Below the pieces are notes generated by a model. That model saw nothing but the letters and a program-made list of their open reading frames with translations, was not told the DNA's origin and did not search any database. A stretch of 64,000 bases of DNA from Rhea pennata (Eukaryota > Chordata > Aves > Rheiformes > Rheidae), in contig NC_084702.1 of NCBI RefSeq assembly GCF_028389875.1, forward strand, positions 69,041,582 through 69,105,581, written 5' to 3'. Below are positions 1 to 13,876 of this stretch, piece by piece; position 1 is the stretch's first letter, and every line of letters starts with the position of its first letter. Made by a program: the position numbers and the translations under genes.

Positions 1-1229
1 TTTATACCAGTTGGGAAGGTCATATTCCCCTAAAGCACTGTAGCTAAGGTTGTTGGGCAGCACCTGTAAAACAGGCCTGACTGGTGTTGCCTCAGCTCTC
101 CTGTCTTTCCTAATATATATGAGTATAGGGAGCTCCTTGGAAAAATGAGAAGAAAGGGAAAAGAAAAAGGGGTATAACCCCACCTTTTCAAGACCATCAA
201 AGTCACTGTTAGCCATATCAGTGGTGATTGTTACTTTGTTTATAAAGTCCCATTTTGTTTACCTCTTTCTTAGATTAGTATGGGTTACCAAATTGTTAAT
301 TCAGGCAGTTGTCCTGATTTTAAGTCTTTCTTTGTATGCTCCACTCCTTTTCTTCCTTATATATAAAACCTCTACTAATGCTGATGGGAGCTTTGCTTAG
401 GGAACTTGTATGTTTAACTGCCAAACTAAATAGAAAAATATGAAAGAGAAACACTATATATGTTTCTGTAGCCCAGCTCTGTACAATGGAGATAAGCTTT
501 TAACATTGTTCACTTAGTGTGTTACCACCAGTTTTTATCAGGAATCCAGTAATGTTCCTGACCTTGTCCAGCATTTTGGAATCCTTCAATGCACATTTGT
601 ATGGGAGTGGTAATTACATAAACACTTCTAGTGTTTATGTACTTTCCACAGACCTCTTGGAGTCCTAGTGTAATAATTTTCTTCAATAAAGAATATTATA
701 TAAGCATTAATCATCATAATGTAGCAAGATACTGTAGCGTGGTGGGTCAGGCAGCTTGTCTGAGTTCAACAAAATGCAATTTGACATTTTTTGGCACTGT
801 CATATTCAGGAAGGGTTGAGTTGGGTGAGTTTAACTGCCAAAGCTACAGGCTTATTTATTTAGAAAATCTGGGGAGATCACTTCCATTTATGTGTCCTAT
901 TCAAGAATCCTTACTGTATTCTGTACTCTTATCTTTGTCTCTCTTTCCAAACTCTCAGAGCAATTTAGCATAGTACAGTTTGATTTTACAGTGATCAGTC
1001 ATGCAGCTGACAACATTTTAGGACTGGGTTTTGACACTGTAGCTGAGTTAAACTGACCAGTTCTCCCTCCCCTCCTTTATTTCTATCTACCAGTGAGCAC
1101 TACCACCTTTGCACTGGCTTTGAGACTCACTGAACCATTTGTGATGGTCTTGCTAGCCTGACAGAAATTTTTTGTCAAGTTAGTTGTCAGTTTTGAGTTG
1201 AGCTGGCACATGGAGAGGTGGGAGCCTGT
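1..1229. other. No gene seen; AT-rich non-coding DNA
   Basis: Only short open frames with no recognisable domain are present, all ended by frequent stops as expected in AT-rich DNA. No splice-bounded exon, tRNA or recognisable repeat was seen. It probably belongs to the upstream region or a long 5' intron of PRLR, which is an inference from gene order. Confidence 0.5.
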
Positions 1230-2075
1230 ATACAGTCACAAGGAGTGTAGAGGAAGTCCAGTCTTCCAACTTCTTTGATCAGCTCAGCTCTGTCATCAGA
1301 ATACCCCAGTTGCAATCTCAAACATATGATATGCCACCCAGCAAGAGACTAGGTAGAGACTAGGTAGAGAATGTGAAGGTGTGCTAGGTATTCTTCATAA
1401 TAGAATTATAAGTGGAGATCAAAAGAGTAATCTGAAGAATAGAGCTAGGCATTAGATTAGGAGAAATTGCAGGAGCAGTTAATAGAAAGCACTTGTGTTA
1501 GGGATTTGTCCAGTGTATTTCTTTATAGCACACTAGCCAGGCTGTGTCCACTTTGCTGTTGTCAGGGAGTAGCAAGGACTGGTGCTCCTCTGCAAGAAGA
1601 GCTGGGAGCTGAATAAGGTAGCAAGGTAGGCAGAGAGAGCAGCTTCCCTGGGAAAGGGCCCAGTCCCACAGTACCTGAGAGATGCAAACAGGGCAGGCCT
1701 GGTGATGGTGCCCAGATTCAGCCAAGAGTCCAGTTCGCCAGACAGGTCCATAGTGATGAGAAAGGTCTGAAGTCAGGCCAAGAATTTAAGTTGAAGAGTC
1801 AGGACCAGGGTCTGGGTGAATGGGGTGCATGGCCTAATGCAGGCATGGCTGCAACACTGCTGTAACATAGCTCAAGTTGGGGCAAAGCAAAAGAGCCTTA
1901 GCTTAAAAGTCACCCAGGAGTGAAATGGGGGAGAACCTTCACTGAGACTTCTTAGCAGAGCTTTCTGGAAGAACTACCTTCAGGTTTGGACACTTGCACC
2001 ATTATCTAAATTGACCCTTAGCCCAGGTAACAAAACCCTTGGCCAGGGCAGAAGAGATGTGCTCGTGGCCCTGAA
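1230..2075. repeat. Unidentified repeat-like block of higher GC content
   Basis: This stretch is richer in G and C than its flanks and lacks the long A/T runs around it. It contains a perfect tandem 11-mer (AGAGACTAGGT twice, from about 1345) and several GGTC/CAGG-rich phrases of the type seen in degenerate transposon or LTR remnants. Overlapping short open frames on the minus strand (1498-1751) look incidental. I cannot name a family; it may simply be a GC-rich intronic segment. Confidence 0.25.
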
Positions 2076-5000
2076 AGCTGTATCAAAATATGCATTCGAA
2101 TAGAGCAGAAACGTCAGCAGAAGTGGTAAAAGTTTTGTCTTTTATTTTGGGGAGAAACAAGGGACTTTTTATCTTCCAATGCCTACTGTCTGATTTTTGT
2201 CTTCTCCGTAGCAGAGATGGAGAATCAAATAGCACTTCTAGAACTCTAAACACCATTTGCTTTCTCAAGAAACAAGAGAATGTTTGGAGAAGGATAAACA
2301 TTTTCTAACAGTGGGATTTACCCAATGCATAAGGATGATGGCGTCACTGATAGTCTCTCCTTTTGTATACAATATACAGAGCTCCACTGTACTCACACCA
2401 CAGAAAGGTTTGTGCTCTGCTTTTGTCAGTTCTGAATGGGAAAGCTAACCTATAGGATACTAGATCTTCCCTTTCACATATTCATTAACTAGACATCCAT
2501 AACAGGACTTACATCAGTTTATATGGGACTGTGGTTCTCATTCAGGCTCCCGGAGCTTTAAAAATGTGTATAAAGCTAGAAAACCTGTATTTTAAATAAA
2601 TTCTGATTCTGCCCTTCACTTACTAGCATATGCAGGACAATCATGTGGTTAATGAATGGTAAATAATTCATGATGATATTTAAAGAAAAATCTTGTCTAT
2701 AAACAGCTTGCCTTTCAAATGTTCTGGCCTTACAAGAAGAATGTACGTGTCACAGTTGTAGTATAGTAGAATTATTGTCTTAAATAAATTGAAATAATAT
2801 ATTTGGCTCCTTGAAATATCTTAGGGTGATTGGAGCTCTCTGCTGACTTAGAGAACTGTTTCTTATGTTTAGATTTATGCTTTAACATTTTAAGACTGTA
2901 TTTGGTCCAACCATTAAATGAGGACAAAGCTATAACCTCCTCCCTGTTGTTACTCAGTAAATAATTATGTGGCTGTCCATATGGTTGTGGTCTTGACCTG
3001 ATCTTACAGAATATCATTGATATATTTCTTCCATGATGCTGCTTGTTATGATGTGTTCAGTAAGATTTGACATGATTTGACAGAGTCGCTGGCCTCCATC
3101 TGAAATGATTCTTTGGAAAAAAACACAGGGCAGGTCTGCCAGTCCTTGCTGATCTAATCAGCCTCCTCCATTTGGCCAGCGCATCTCTGTCAGCCTTGCA
3201 TGTTTGTACTTGCTAGCACATGTAGTTTTCCTTAGGGGCCCAAAGCACATTTGGCAAGCATTGCAAAGGAGATTTCATTCTAAGAGCATGACTAAGCATG
3301 CCACTGAGCTGGAGTTTACCCCATCCTTTGTGAAGTCCTCTTGGGTCTCAGAATCATGATCTGTAGCACTGTTTTGAGATCCTTCAGGAAGTCTTATCCC
3401 CCTTTATCAGGTGATAATGAAACACTCATTGGAGCTCTGTTCCTGTTCTTTGTTGATTAAACTTTGCCAGAAGGATCCTTCCAGAGGTAGGAGGATCTCT
3501 TTGTATGCAGGCCAGTGAGCAGACTGGGTGGAGGCCAGTAAGCTCAGTAGTATAGAGATTCCTTGCCAGAAGAAGGAAAAGCTGAATGAATTTAACTGTT
3601 AATCACATCTCATCATTTCTGAGTTGTAAACCTAGATGGGTTGATGGAGAGGGGAGATGTTGGGACAGTGGTGTACCATGGAGGCCTACAGTTCCTGGGT
3701 GTGCCAGATGTTTTGCCACTGTCCTGTGAGGAGATATCACCAGGATATTCTGAAAGCCCTCTGTATTCTCCATCATATTACGGTAATGAATTTGTGCACA
3801 GCTACTGACTCCGTAGTTCTGTCCATTCTGAGGACCCTAGCAAGTGTTCTTCCTTCCCACTCCTCTTACAGCTGATTGCTTCTGCCATCAGACTTGTAAT
3901 AGTCATAGCATATTTACTTTTCTCTTACACTGCTGTCCAGTCCATTTGTGGCATGTAGGCAATGATATCAATTTAATAGGTAGCTTTTTCCAGATGGTGA
4001 TCCTACACAAACTTCTTGGGTAAAGTAAGGAAAGTGCTACACTCCATGTTGCCTTCACCTCCAGTCCCCAATATGATGTATTGCAGCATGTTCTCCACTA
4101 TGCAGGGAGGGTACTGTGGAAAGCGTGATAGACATTGGGCACTTGTGAGGTTTCACAGCTTAGTGCTGTCAGGGAGTGTCTTGAATATGCAGAAACTTGC
4201 CTCTATTCTGAATATGGGTGCCAGAAATGCTGTAGTACTTCAAGTGCAGGAGAAGACTGGGCATCTTCTATCTCTTGCAGAATTTCTTCCTCTTTCTGGC
4301 AGCACCAAATGTTCCCTTCTTACATTAGATTATGAAAATGCCTTGAGTGAATACATGAACAAAGAATTACATCCTTTTTGACAATGAACAGCAGGCCTAT
4401 CCATTTATAGATTGTTCTACTGCTTTTTTACTGCTTTACTTTTTATTTTAGCCTGACAAACTTCAGTCATGAGTCTCTCTGCTGTAGTCTGGAAAATATC
4501 CCCAGACTCATTCCCAGATGTTTTGTTCACTTTCTCATCCAAAATGTGCACCCTACAGATGAAGCTAAAATTTTAACCCGATCATGGGTACTATTTTTCA
4601 TGGTACCATTATAAACTGCTTGTTTTCCAAATTACTTGGAAGCTAAATACATAAATAGCTTTCTTCCTGAAATTTACCAATTTGAATTTTACCAATTTGT
4701 CTGCTACATTTGTGCTCTTTTCCTCCCCTTTCTCCTCCTCAACACACTTTTTCTGATACCATGTTGATGTGTTGACCAGTAGGCAATAGGAGAGACTGTT
4801 AACTTGTACCAGAGGACCAAGAACACTTGTATTGAGGGTCCATATTTTTGCTGAGGAGGTCTGTTAGACCAAGTTTATAGTCCCCATTTTGTACAGCTCT
4901 CAAGAGCTTTCATTCAGACAATAGCTGTTTTGCTATGCACAACATAATGTCTGCAAGATTTCTGCTTGCCTTTATGTAGGCTGCATACATTCATTTCTTA

Positions 5001-8000
5001 GAATTTTGAAATAAAAGGTCTATATTGTTTCTCCATGATCTAGAAATGTGCTCACAAACCTTTTGGCAACTGGACTCTGAGAAATGATAATTTCAGGTGC
5101 TTAAAGAGGAAGGGTCTTTTATTTTTTCTATTTGTGGTGTTTATTATTTTGTTCTACTTCACCTTCAGAACAATGGAAATTATTTTAAAATGCTTTAAGG
5201 CATCCTCTTCTCTTCCATCAGAGCACCTCTGCTTTGGTTAGTGCATTTCAGAAAGCTGTTCTCCAGATTTCAGAAAGCTGTACGTTCCAAGTAATGTGTA
5301 AATGATGACATGCTAGTATATCTTTCTTATTGCTGCAGTAATATCACACTAAACTAACAGTAGTCAGTGGTCTGGTCCAGCAAAAGTTTTATTTCTACAG
5401 CATGGTTTATGCATGGTGAACACTACTAAAAAAAATGCTAAAATAGATAATTGACTATGTTAGTAGTTCCAGGTGAAGAACATAAGAAAGCATTACTGTA
5501 ATTAATTGCAGAACTGGGTCTGTAAAGTTCCATATGTAAATCTCTGAAATTCCCCTTATGCCCACTTTTCCCATGCAAGTATACATTATTTTTATATGCA
5601 TGCAATGAGGAGAAAGCATGTTTCAAAGATATGAAGAGAACTAGAAGTTTTTTGTGATGGCGTATGTATCCATCATCCAGCAAATCATCAATGCTCAGAA
5701 TTATTTGCTGGGGGAAGTAAAAAGTTGATGGTGAGGTTACTTGCCCTTCTTTGCTAGGAGGAATATAATGTTGCTGTTGATGGTTTCTTCTTCCCCTTCG
5801 TCAGGATCTGCTTGGAGCCATTTTTATGTTTGCTAATGCTTTACATCTTGCTATTTCTTCATTGGTCTACTAGTCAACATTACATCTGAATTTACTCTAC
5901 ATGATGCATTTTACATATTTTGGATAATTGTTCTTCCTTGTTACCCCTAGAACTGTTTTTGTCTCAGCTCAGCATTCTTTCATTGGTGAGTTGTTGGTAA
6001 TTGGTGAGTAGCTGGTGACCGCTGGTGAGTTGCTTATAGCCCTGGGAACTCCAGTGTCAGCTTGTGCCCCTCTTCTTACCAACCCACGCCTGTACTCCTC
6101 CGCACTCCATCCTGTGACCCTGCTTTCGGGTAGGGGTCATACCAGGCCTGTATTTCTCTACACTGTATCATTATGCCAGTCATAAGTATTTCGTTGTATG
6201 CAGAATAATTAATTGTTATTACTGTAACAAAAACCTAATGGTTACACCATTGGAAGATAATCAAAAGTAAAGCAAACAAGCTACAACAAAAAGTACAGGC
6301 AGGCAAAGACAAGTTCAGCCCCAGTCCTGAGGACTTGCAAAGTCAGTGCAAAGCTTGTGGCCTTTTACTGACCTTGGCAGTACTGTGTTTACTGAGCTAC
6401 AGGGCTATAAGAAAAGAAAGTTATACCTTTAGCAAAAAAGGAAGTTGAATTTGAGATACAATTAATGCTGGACCATTGTATGACAAATGTCAAGGTGCCC
6501 TGGTTTTAAATATCTAAAACTGTAAAAATAACCAATTAAAGAAATAGGAAGTCTGAAATCAAAATCTGGGAAAGCAAATACTTAAGCTGTGGACTGACAT
6601 GAATGTTTCAGTTTGCCAGTCAAGTAAATGCAAGATAGCTCTAGGAAATACTACAAATATTGCCATTCTTGAAATAAAAGAATTGAAACTTTTGTTCACA
6701 TAGTAAACTTTTGCATAAGTAATCCATCTATAGTTAACTTCTGTCAATTATAGTTCATCAGAATGAGAAAGAGGTCTATAATTTGACCATAAAATAGAAA
6801 GGAACTTAGTTAACCTAAAAAAATGCACTGTAATTAATAAATACTTCCCAATAGGTGATGCTGAATGTGTAGACACGCATGCAACTTTCGCATAGATTTC
6901 TTCACTAATCTCCGTATCAGTTGTTGTTCTTGCATGTTTTTTTCTCTCATCTGGAGATATATGTCTACTTACTATGCTAGAATTATTTCAGTTTAACTTA
7001 GTGCAAATGGCAGTGAGATCAGGGGGATATTCCTGGTCTTCTGTCAAACAGTTACTCAAAGTCTTCTTCAGGAAATTTACTAAAGGTTTTTTTCTTTTCT
7101 GAGCTTTGTGGGGTTTTGATATTTTTTGTCCAATGAAGCAGGAAGATATTGAATGGAGGTAAGATGTACTGTGTGCATCTGCAGCTGTTGTTAAAATCAG
7201 TGAAACTTCTCTGCATATACTAGTCAGAATATAGACATTGCTGAGCAAAAGAAGAAGAAGCAATTAAAGTATACATGGGGGTGGTATAACAAGGTAAAAT
7301 TCCTCAATATTTAATTTAGAGCAATATTTGCCATTTTCTTGTTACTTGTCATTGTTAGAGATAAACTAATGTCCAAGACAGACTTCTGTCTAATCAAAAA
7401 GGAACAGAAAAAAGTGTGTGAATATTTTATTTGATTTTTTTCCATGTACTATTTTTAAGTGATTGACTAAAACCCAGTGTAAGTGCTTGGATTCAGTATT
7501 GCAGATGTATTTTGTTTACAAGTTGATTACAAAGTTTAATTTATTTATTGGCCTGTGTTTACCAACTGCTGTTTTCATTTTTGTATCTCATTTCTACCAA
7601 GGGAAAAGTCATGAGATTTCATTTTCACAGACACTGAAAGTTTTGAACTAAAAATCAGAAGTAATTTAAATGACTGCTTTACAGTCTGAAAGTGAAAAAT
7701 GAAAAACCTAAAAGTCTTTTGTTTTAGAATTTTTTTCTGATTCAAGTTGGAGTTCTTTTTTGGGGGAGTCCCTTTCAATTTTCATGGAATATTTTAGTGC
7801 CTTTTTTTTTTTTTTTTTTAGCACTAAAAGTAGATCCTGATAATGTCATGGAGGTAATAATAATAGAGAATAGAGAATCTCTTTATTAGGTACAAATAGT
7901 CAAGGAGAATAGAAAGTAACTATATAAATTAAAGTTTGGAAGTCAGAAAGTTATCAGGTATCAAATAATAAATATGCTATTGAAATTAAAAATAAGATCC

Positions 8001-11000
8001 AGCAGTTAGGAGACTATTGCAAGCTTGTGGAAGCTACCAGGAAGAAGCAGATAGAAGTCATGCTCTAAAGTCTAGCCTGCTGAAAGACAAGATATGTCTA
8101 GGTGTCTACCTTCACATAGGAAGCATCTCCTGTGAAATTTCCAGAGGTCTGTGGCTGCCTAGTATGGCATTTAGGAAAAATCAAAGTATGTAAATCCAGC
8201 GGTTGCAAAATCTATCAGGTGCTTGCATTCTGATTTGGAAAGTTCCCTGGGTGCTTGATCTTAGGCTTCTGCATGTATACTGTTGATGAAGCTAGAAAGG
8301 CAGACTCCATGCAACATGCTGAAAACATGCCAAATTCATACCAATAGTATAGTTCCTCTTTTCCAATAAAATAATTCCTTACTTAGAAAGAATGACCTGA
8401 CCTACCCTGAAGTAATTTCTTTTGCTTTCCTTAAAGTGTGAAGATCAAAACTTGGCTCCTGTATCTAGAGATTTAACATGGTTAGGACACGCTTCTCCCT
8501 TGCGTACCCAAGTGTTTAGGCTTTTTCTGATGCAACCAGAGCTGCCTTTCTTTTCTAGCCCATTGCTGTAGCTGGATTCTTCCTGGACAGCACTTACAGC
8601 AACAGCTGTCAGAGGAGTGTGATCTGGATCTGTATCTACCTGCAGAGTCTCTTTCTTGCCCTGCCTTTTCTACAGCTCTTCCTCTTCCTTAGTGTTGTTT
8701 TCCATTGTAGGAAGGGTAGTGAAGGTTTGCACTTAACAACATTGAATTCTTTGATGTTCAGATTCATTTTTTCAAGGCATTTTTAGGATAGAATTAGTCT
8801 CAGTACCAGGTTTCAAGTATTCTTTATCTATATCTGCTTCTTCTAGAAGTCTTTCCTAACTTATTTTCTCACCTCAGAGCCTCCTTTATTTGATCTGCTT
8901 TCTTTTAACTCGTTTGATTTTTGCTTGGTCTTTCTAAGTTCAACCAAGGCAGCCTGAGAGTTTCTTCTTGTTCTGACTTTGTTTATTTGCATTAACCTCT
9001 CACAGAGCAAATCTGCTTGCTTTACTCTGACGAAGCTTAGATTGGTGACAGTAGACAGCAGAACCTTTTATGACTGGCACGTAAAGAGTTTCAGTGCTTT
9101 GTAGAGTCACAGCAGTAAAAAGAAAATGCTTTCTCTGTTACCTCGTGGCTGCAGGAGTTCTTGTAAATATGCTTTACACTGGTAGTATACAGAAATCTGA
9201 GGGCTTCTTTTCCTGGATGTGTAAATCATTAACAGAACAGTATGTGTGATTAGTAGTCAGCTTATGTTTTAAGTAAGTAGTGATTACTTTTATCTAGGGC
9301 ATGTGGTTCCAGCAGAGCATAAAACTGGTAAAGGTTCAAATTCAGCAGTACCTCATTTCTAGCTGCTGAAATGACATCTGAAATTTTATATTTTATACGT
9401 ACAGTAATTGTTCAAAATAAATATACTTTTTTTTTCTTAAAGACAAATCCAGCTATTGAAAATCAGCTCATGCGCAGAATCTGCTTAAACTAATCTTCTT
9501 TTCCCGCTTCAACCTCTGCTCCTGGAATCATTCCACTCAGACCCTATGTTTTCTTAAATAAAATTTAAGCTGCTTGTCCTCACCTTTGAGGGCCTGTGGA
9601 GGCTCAGTGGTCCTCATATAACCCCTCCCTCTGCCATTCCTATGCTGTGGCTTTGTTCTTGCTCTCCTTTTGTACTGTCATTGTCCAAGGTTATTGTTCT
9701 GTGCCTATTTCTGTCAAATATGTTTAGGTCAATATAAACTTTTTTTTTTTCTCTTTTCCCTTTCTTTGTATAAAATACATCTGAGGGGCAAATTAATTCT
9801 TGATCTGTCTGGGAAGGGCTAGGAAGGTTTGAACTTAGTATCTTAATGAAATGCTTAGGTTTACTTCTTTTACAGAGTTTTTTGTGCTAGAATCACTCTC
9901 CCAGTTCTTGGTTTCCAAGTACACATTCATCTACATTCATCTGTTTTTTCTTGAAGTACTTTTACACTCCTTCCTAGCTTGTAATTATCTGAATGATCTT
10001 TCTTAGCTTATAAGACATTAGACATGGAAATGCATCTGAGCCTAAAATTTGAAAAATAGCATGTAAAACTGCAATGCTCTGTAATTTATTTTTATCAGTA
10101 ACATATTCAAGATTATTATGTAGTACAAAAAATACATTAGTTCATTTTAATTCTTAAAAATCATCTAACTGTATGTCAGCTTAAAAATTAGAATAAAAAG
10201 ATAGAGCAAATATTTTATCAAAGTGGAAGTTACGTTTTTATTTCCTCTGTGTTTGCACAGAAGAAGCAATATACAAGATTTGCTTGTATGCTTTGCCATA
10301 CAACATTTGACAGGGAAAAGCTCTCCTGGTCTTGTTTTCAGCCATATTCAATGTATTTTGTTTTCTATGCCTTCATAAAAGTGGGGATAACAGTCATTTC
10401 ATCACAGTTTATGGAGGCTGGGAAAAATTATGATGTTATTATGAAATTTTGAAGGAAAATTATAAGTTTTTTAAATAATATTTTGTATTGGGATTACCTC
10501 AATGAAGTTGAAATTAGCTATTTACTGCAAGGGATGTATAATATCTCTGCTTGTTTAGGTAAATAATTGCTTATTTACCTGGATAAGAGGAAGCACTAGG
10601 AAAATTATATTGGCTGATGTTACAAGTTCTTCTAGATTCTTTGCAGGAAATGTAGAGTAACAAGCCCAACCAGCAAAGCAAAGAGCAAATACGTAGATGC
10701 TGGCATTTGAAAATGCAGAAAGTAGATGTGTCAAGAGAAGAGTCCCAAACATCTGCAAGGAGAAGAAAGAAAGCTTTCTATTAAGATGGAGCATTTTGAA
10801 ACGTGGGACTAACCAGATATCTAGTTAACATGGAAACAGTCCTGAGAAGATTTGTGAAATGTATTAAAAAGATGTGAAACATCTCAGAAATTCAAGCTTA
10901 AATATATACTGCTATGCTGCAGAGGTTAAAAAAAAAAAAAGGAAAGACTTTACGTAAAGGGTTTGATATTTCCTTCTAGTTCTGTTCTTTTCATGTTATC

Positions 11001-13599
11001 TGAGTAAAAAAAGATGTCGTTAGATTCCCTGGGCAAAGAGTTTTTCCATGTCAGTCCATCCAGAGAGAAGGTTTATTCAGTCCGTTGGGATACTTTGAGG
11101 TCAGCAGTGTTCCCAGAACATAAAGCTGGAGGGCTCCACTTTGTCAGAGTTCTGCAACAGCTCATAAGAAGGAACTATGTCACAGGGCAGGCAAAGCTAA
11201 ATTAGTTCAGGCTGCACAGAAATTAGGAACACACAGGTCCAGTGGGCTCGGATCCAGCTTGGCAGTCAGGTGAACTGGGGAAGACTTATCTGGCACCAAG
11301 AGACCTACTTTGTATAGAATAATTTGAATTGTTAACTAGGAAATGCTGTATGAGTGTGCCAGATGCCAGTGATTATCTTTCCACTGCATTGAGCCTGAGT
11401 CTCTAACAAATCGGAAAAGAGTAAATCAAATTTAGAGGAATGTTTTCTTTAAGTGAGGTTTTATTTTCACTGATTTGCGCTTCAGGGGAATTTTTAGTTT
11501 CATTAAAATTAGCTCTGTGGCTCTTAATGGTTTATTTATTAAGACAATGGAGAAAGACTGCATAAAAATGTGCATTTAGGTTTTTATTTCTGTTGTCCAT
11601 ACACAAAAAGAGGGAAATGATGCATCTTCAAGACAGCTGAATAACAGAAGGTACTACTGGAACTCTTTTGCATTATCACATTAAATTTGTCTTGATTCCA
11701 TTTCCAGACTGCTTCAAAATATACTGCATAGGCTTATTTGAAATAAGAAAACGTTGTTTCCTGTGGTCTGAAATCTTTTGAGTCAGACTGCACCTTTTTT
11801 CACTTTCTCTCAAGTATTCACAAGCCACTTGCGTTGTATTCTACAGTCCGTTTATTGTTGCATGAGAAAAAAGGCATTTCACTTTCCTTGCAAGTAAAAT
11901 AAAATCCATCACCATCAACAAAAATTGTAAAGCTTAAGCCTGGATTTCATACTGAAAAAAGTGAGAAATGCTTATGAGATTCTCAAACTTCATTATATAA
12001 TCTGTTGTTGATTAAAGGCTAGGTGTTGCTATTTCTTGACACATACAACTGTACTGTACCCACCTTTGAGGAAGCAGCTTTAGTTTCTTACCATGGTAAA
12101 CAGAATAGCATTTGTACTGATATTAGGGACTGAGAATAATGAGTGGATAGTTAGTTATCGGTATAACTCCATTAACTTCAAAATTCTGAATCTAAGCATT
12201 TTTTTCTAGTGATCTTATTGACAGGCAATAGGCTTCAGTCTTGCTGTAATAGGCTCCATTCTTCCAAAGCTGGTCAGAGTTTAGTGAAATGCTAATGCTA
12301 CACAGTAAATTGTCTTTTATTCTGTAACTGTAGGGATAGGTCAGTGCTTGTAGACTATCTGAATCTATGAAGAAAAAGACCGTGATGTTGAAAGGAATGA
12401 GTTAGACCTGGGAACATGCAGGTCTTAAAAAAACACGGTGAAAAATTAGTTCCCACCTATACTGATCACTTTGATCTTAAACAATAGGCAGCTGCTTCAA
12501 GGTAAGTTCTTTCTAATCTTGCCAGCTTTCAGGAAGTACCTTTGTCACAAACATGAAATGTTCTTGAACAATTTCACACAAAGATTTTGTTTTAGCAGTG
12601 AATTAGCATTTTTTGTGTCCACTTACTCTTGTGTAATTTTTGGAGTGTTCGTCCCAAACTGGCAAGGGAAGGCTGAAAATACTGTACCAGCCAAAATGCA
12701 CAGTCCTTTTCTGAGTCTGTAATGAAATGCCTAACTTAAACCAAAGCACTAGGATGGTTTCATTGTCAGCCATTTCTCCTGAGAGTGTTATAGCCAACAG
12801 GTTGGCTGGCATTCTTTGTTGAACTCCTGGTACTGCCTACCCAGTGAGACCTGCTACTTTATTTGGAGCAAAATGGGCTTCCTACTGCACCTATACAAAT
12901 AGTGTTTGAGAGAGAGTAGATCAAAATGCACAATAGAACAAGACTAATAGCTAAGTGTCAAAATATGACATGATATCTTACAGGTATCTTACACATACCT
13001 GTTTTTAATATTTTGATAATTTTTAAGATGTTTGCTGTTGCAGTTGACAGTTCTATGGGAGCCAATGAAATTTGTTCAAGTTTACATAACTCACTCCAGA
13101 AAAAACTGTCAGAATTATTGTTTCAAATTGAGACTACCATGAAGAAACAGCAGTAGCTGACTAGAGTTTGCTTTTATGGGCTATGTGGATTTTGCTTCCT
13201 TTTGTAAAAATACATATATTCATACTAAGTTGCTGGTAATTTACAGGCTTTCATGTAGGTCAACTGCATTTTTCATTTTTCCTTCATTGTTGGTACTTAG
13301 CTGATGTGACTGAAAGATTTGCAATTTTTGTGTTAAGCTGTTTTCACTTGGTTAAAAGGGGGAGAAAGGGTCACAGAAATCATAGTAGCCTGAATGAATA
13401 TGTAGTTACTGCATCAGGAGGTCAGTATAAAATTCAGACACCTATGCTTCAAGAAAGTAAAAGTTTTGGATTACAGCTGGAGAGTAACAATAGGAGTATA
13501 AAGAAAAAGCAGAATAGGAGCCTGTGTTTTCCTGATGGCAGCCTTCCAGTACCTACAAGGTGATTTTTAAGATGAAGAATCTCTTTGCAGGGGTACATG
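2076..13599. other. Long stretch without a supportable gene
   Basis: About 11.5 kb of AT-rich non-coding sequence. Open frames reach at most 121 codons (4016-4381) and show no known domain, no credible splice context and no codon bias. It contains an 18-base T run at 7802-7819, a 13-base A run near 10928-10940, a cluster of degenerate TTGGTGAGT-type repeats near 5980-6032, and a possible diverged direct repeat (8707-8870 and 9805-9985). It is most likely upstream or intronic PRLR sequence. Confidence 0.5.
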
Positions 13600-13876
13600 A
13601 TAGGAGGACAAAAGACAACAAGCATACTTTGAAACAAGAGATGTTCTGACCGGATATAAGGAGGTGTATCTTCACCATGAGAACAGTCTAGCAGTGGAAC
13701 AGGTTACCCCCAGAGAGGTTGTGCAGCCTCCATCCTGGAGGTTTTCAAGATATGAGTGAGTAAAGCCCTGAGCAACTCAGACTGATCTCATAGGTGACTC
13801 TGCTTTGAGCAGGAGGTTGGATTAGAGATCTCCCAAGGTCCCTTAAAATCTGAATTATTCTTTGATTCAATGATTA
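13600..13876 (+). mobile_element. CR1 LINE 3' fragment
   Basis: The sequence follows the 3' end of an avian CR1 element: an AGGACAAAAG-like start, a degenerate GAACAGGTTACCC...AGAGAGGTTGTG segment, the GGAGGTTTTCAAG phrase, GAGCAGGAGGTTGGA, and an ending of ATTATTCTTTGATTCA. The AGCCCTGAGCAA phrase suggests a different CR1 subfamily from the other copies in the window. It is 5'-truncated, as is usual for target-primed LINE insertions, and it is not coding. Confidence 0.85.

Noticed and set aside
4016-4381. 121-codon frame upstream of PRLR
   Set aside because: No domain, signal peptide, splice context or recognisable similarity, and a second overlapping frame in the same DNA.
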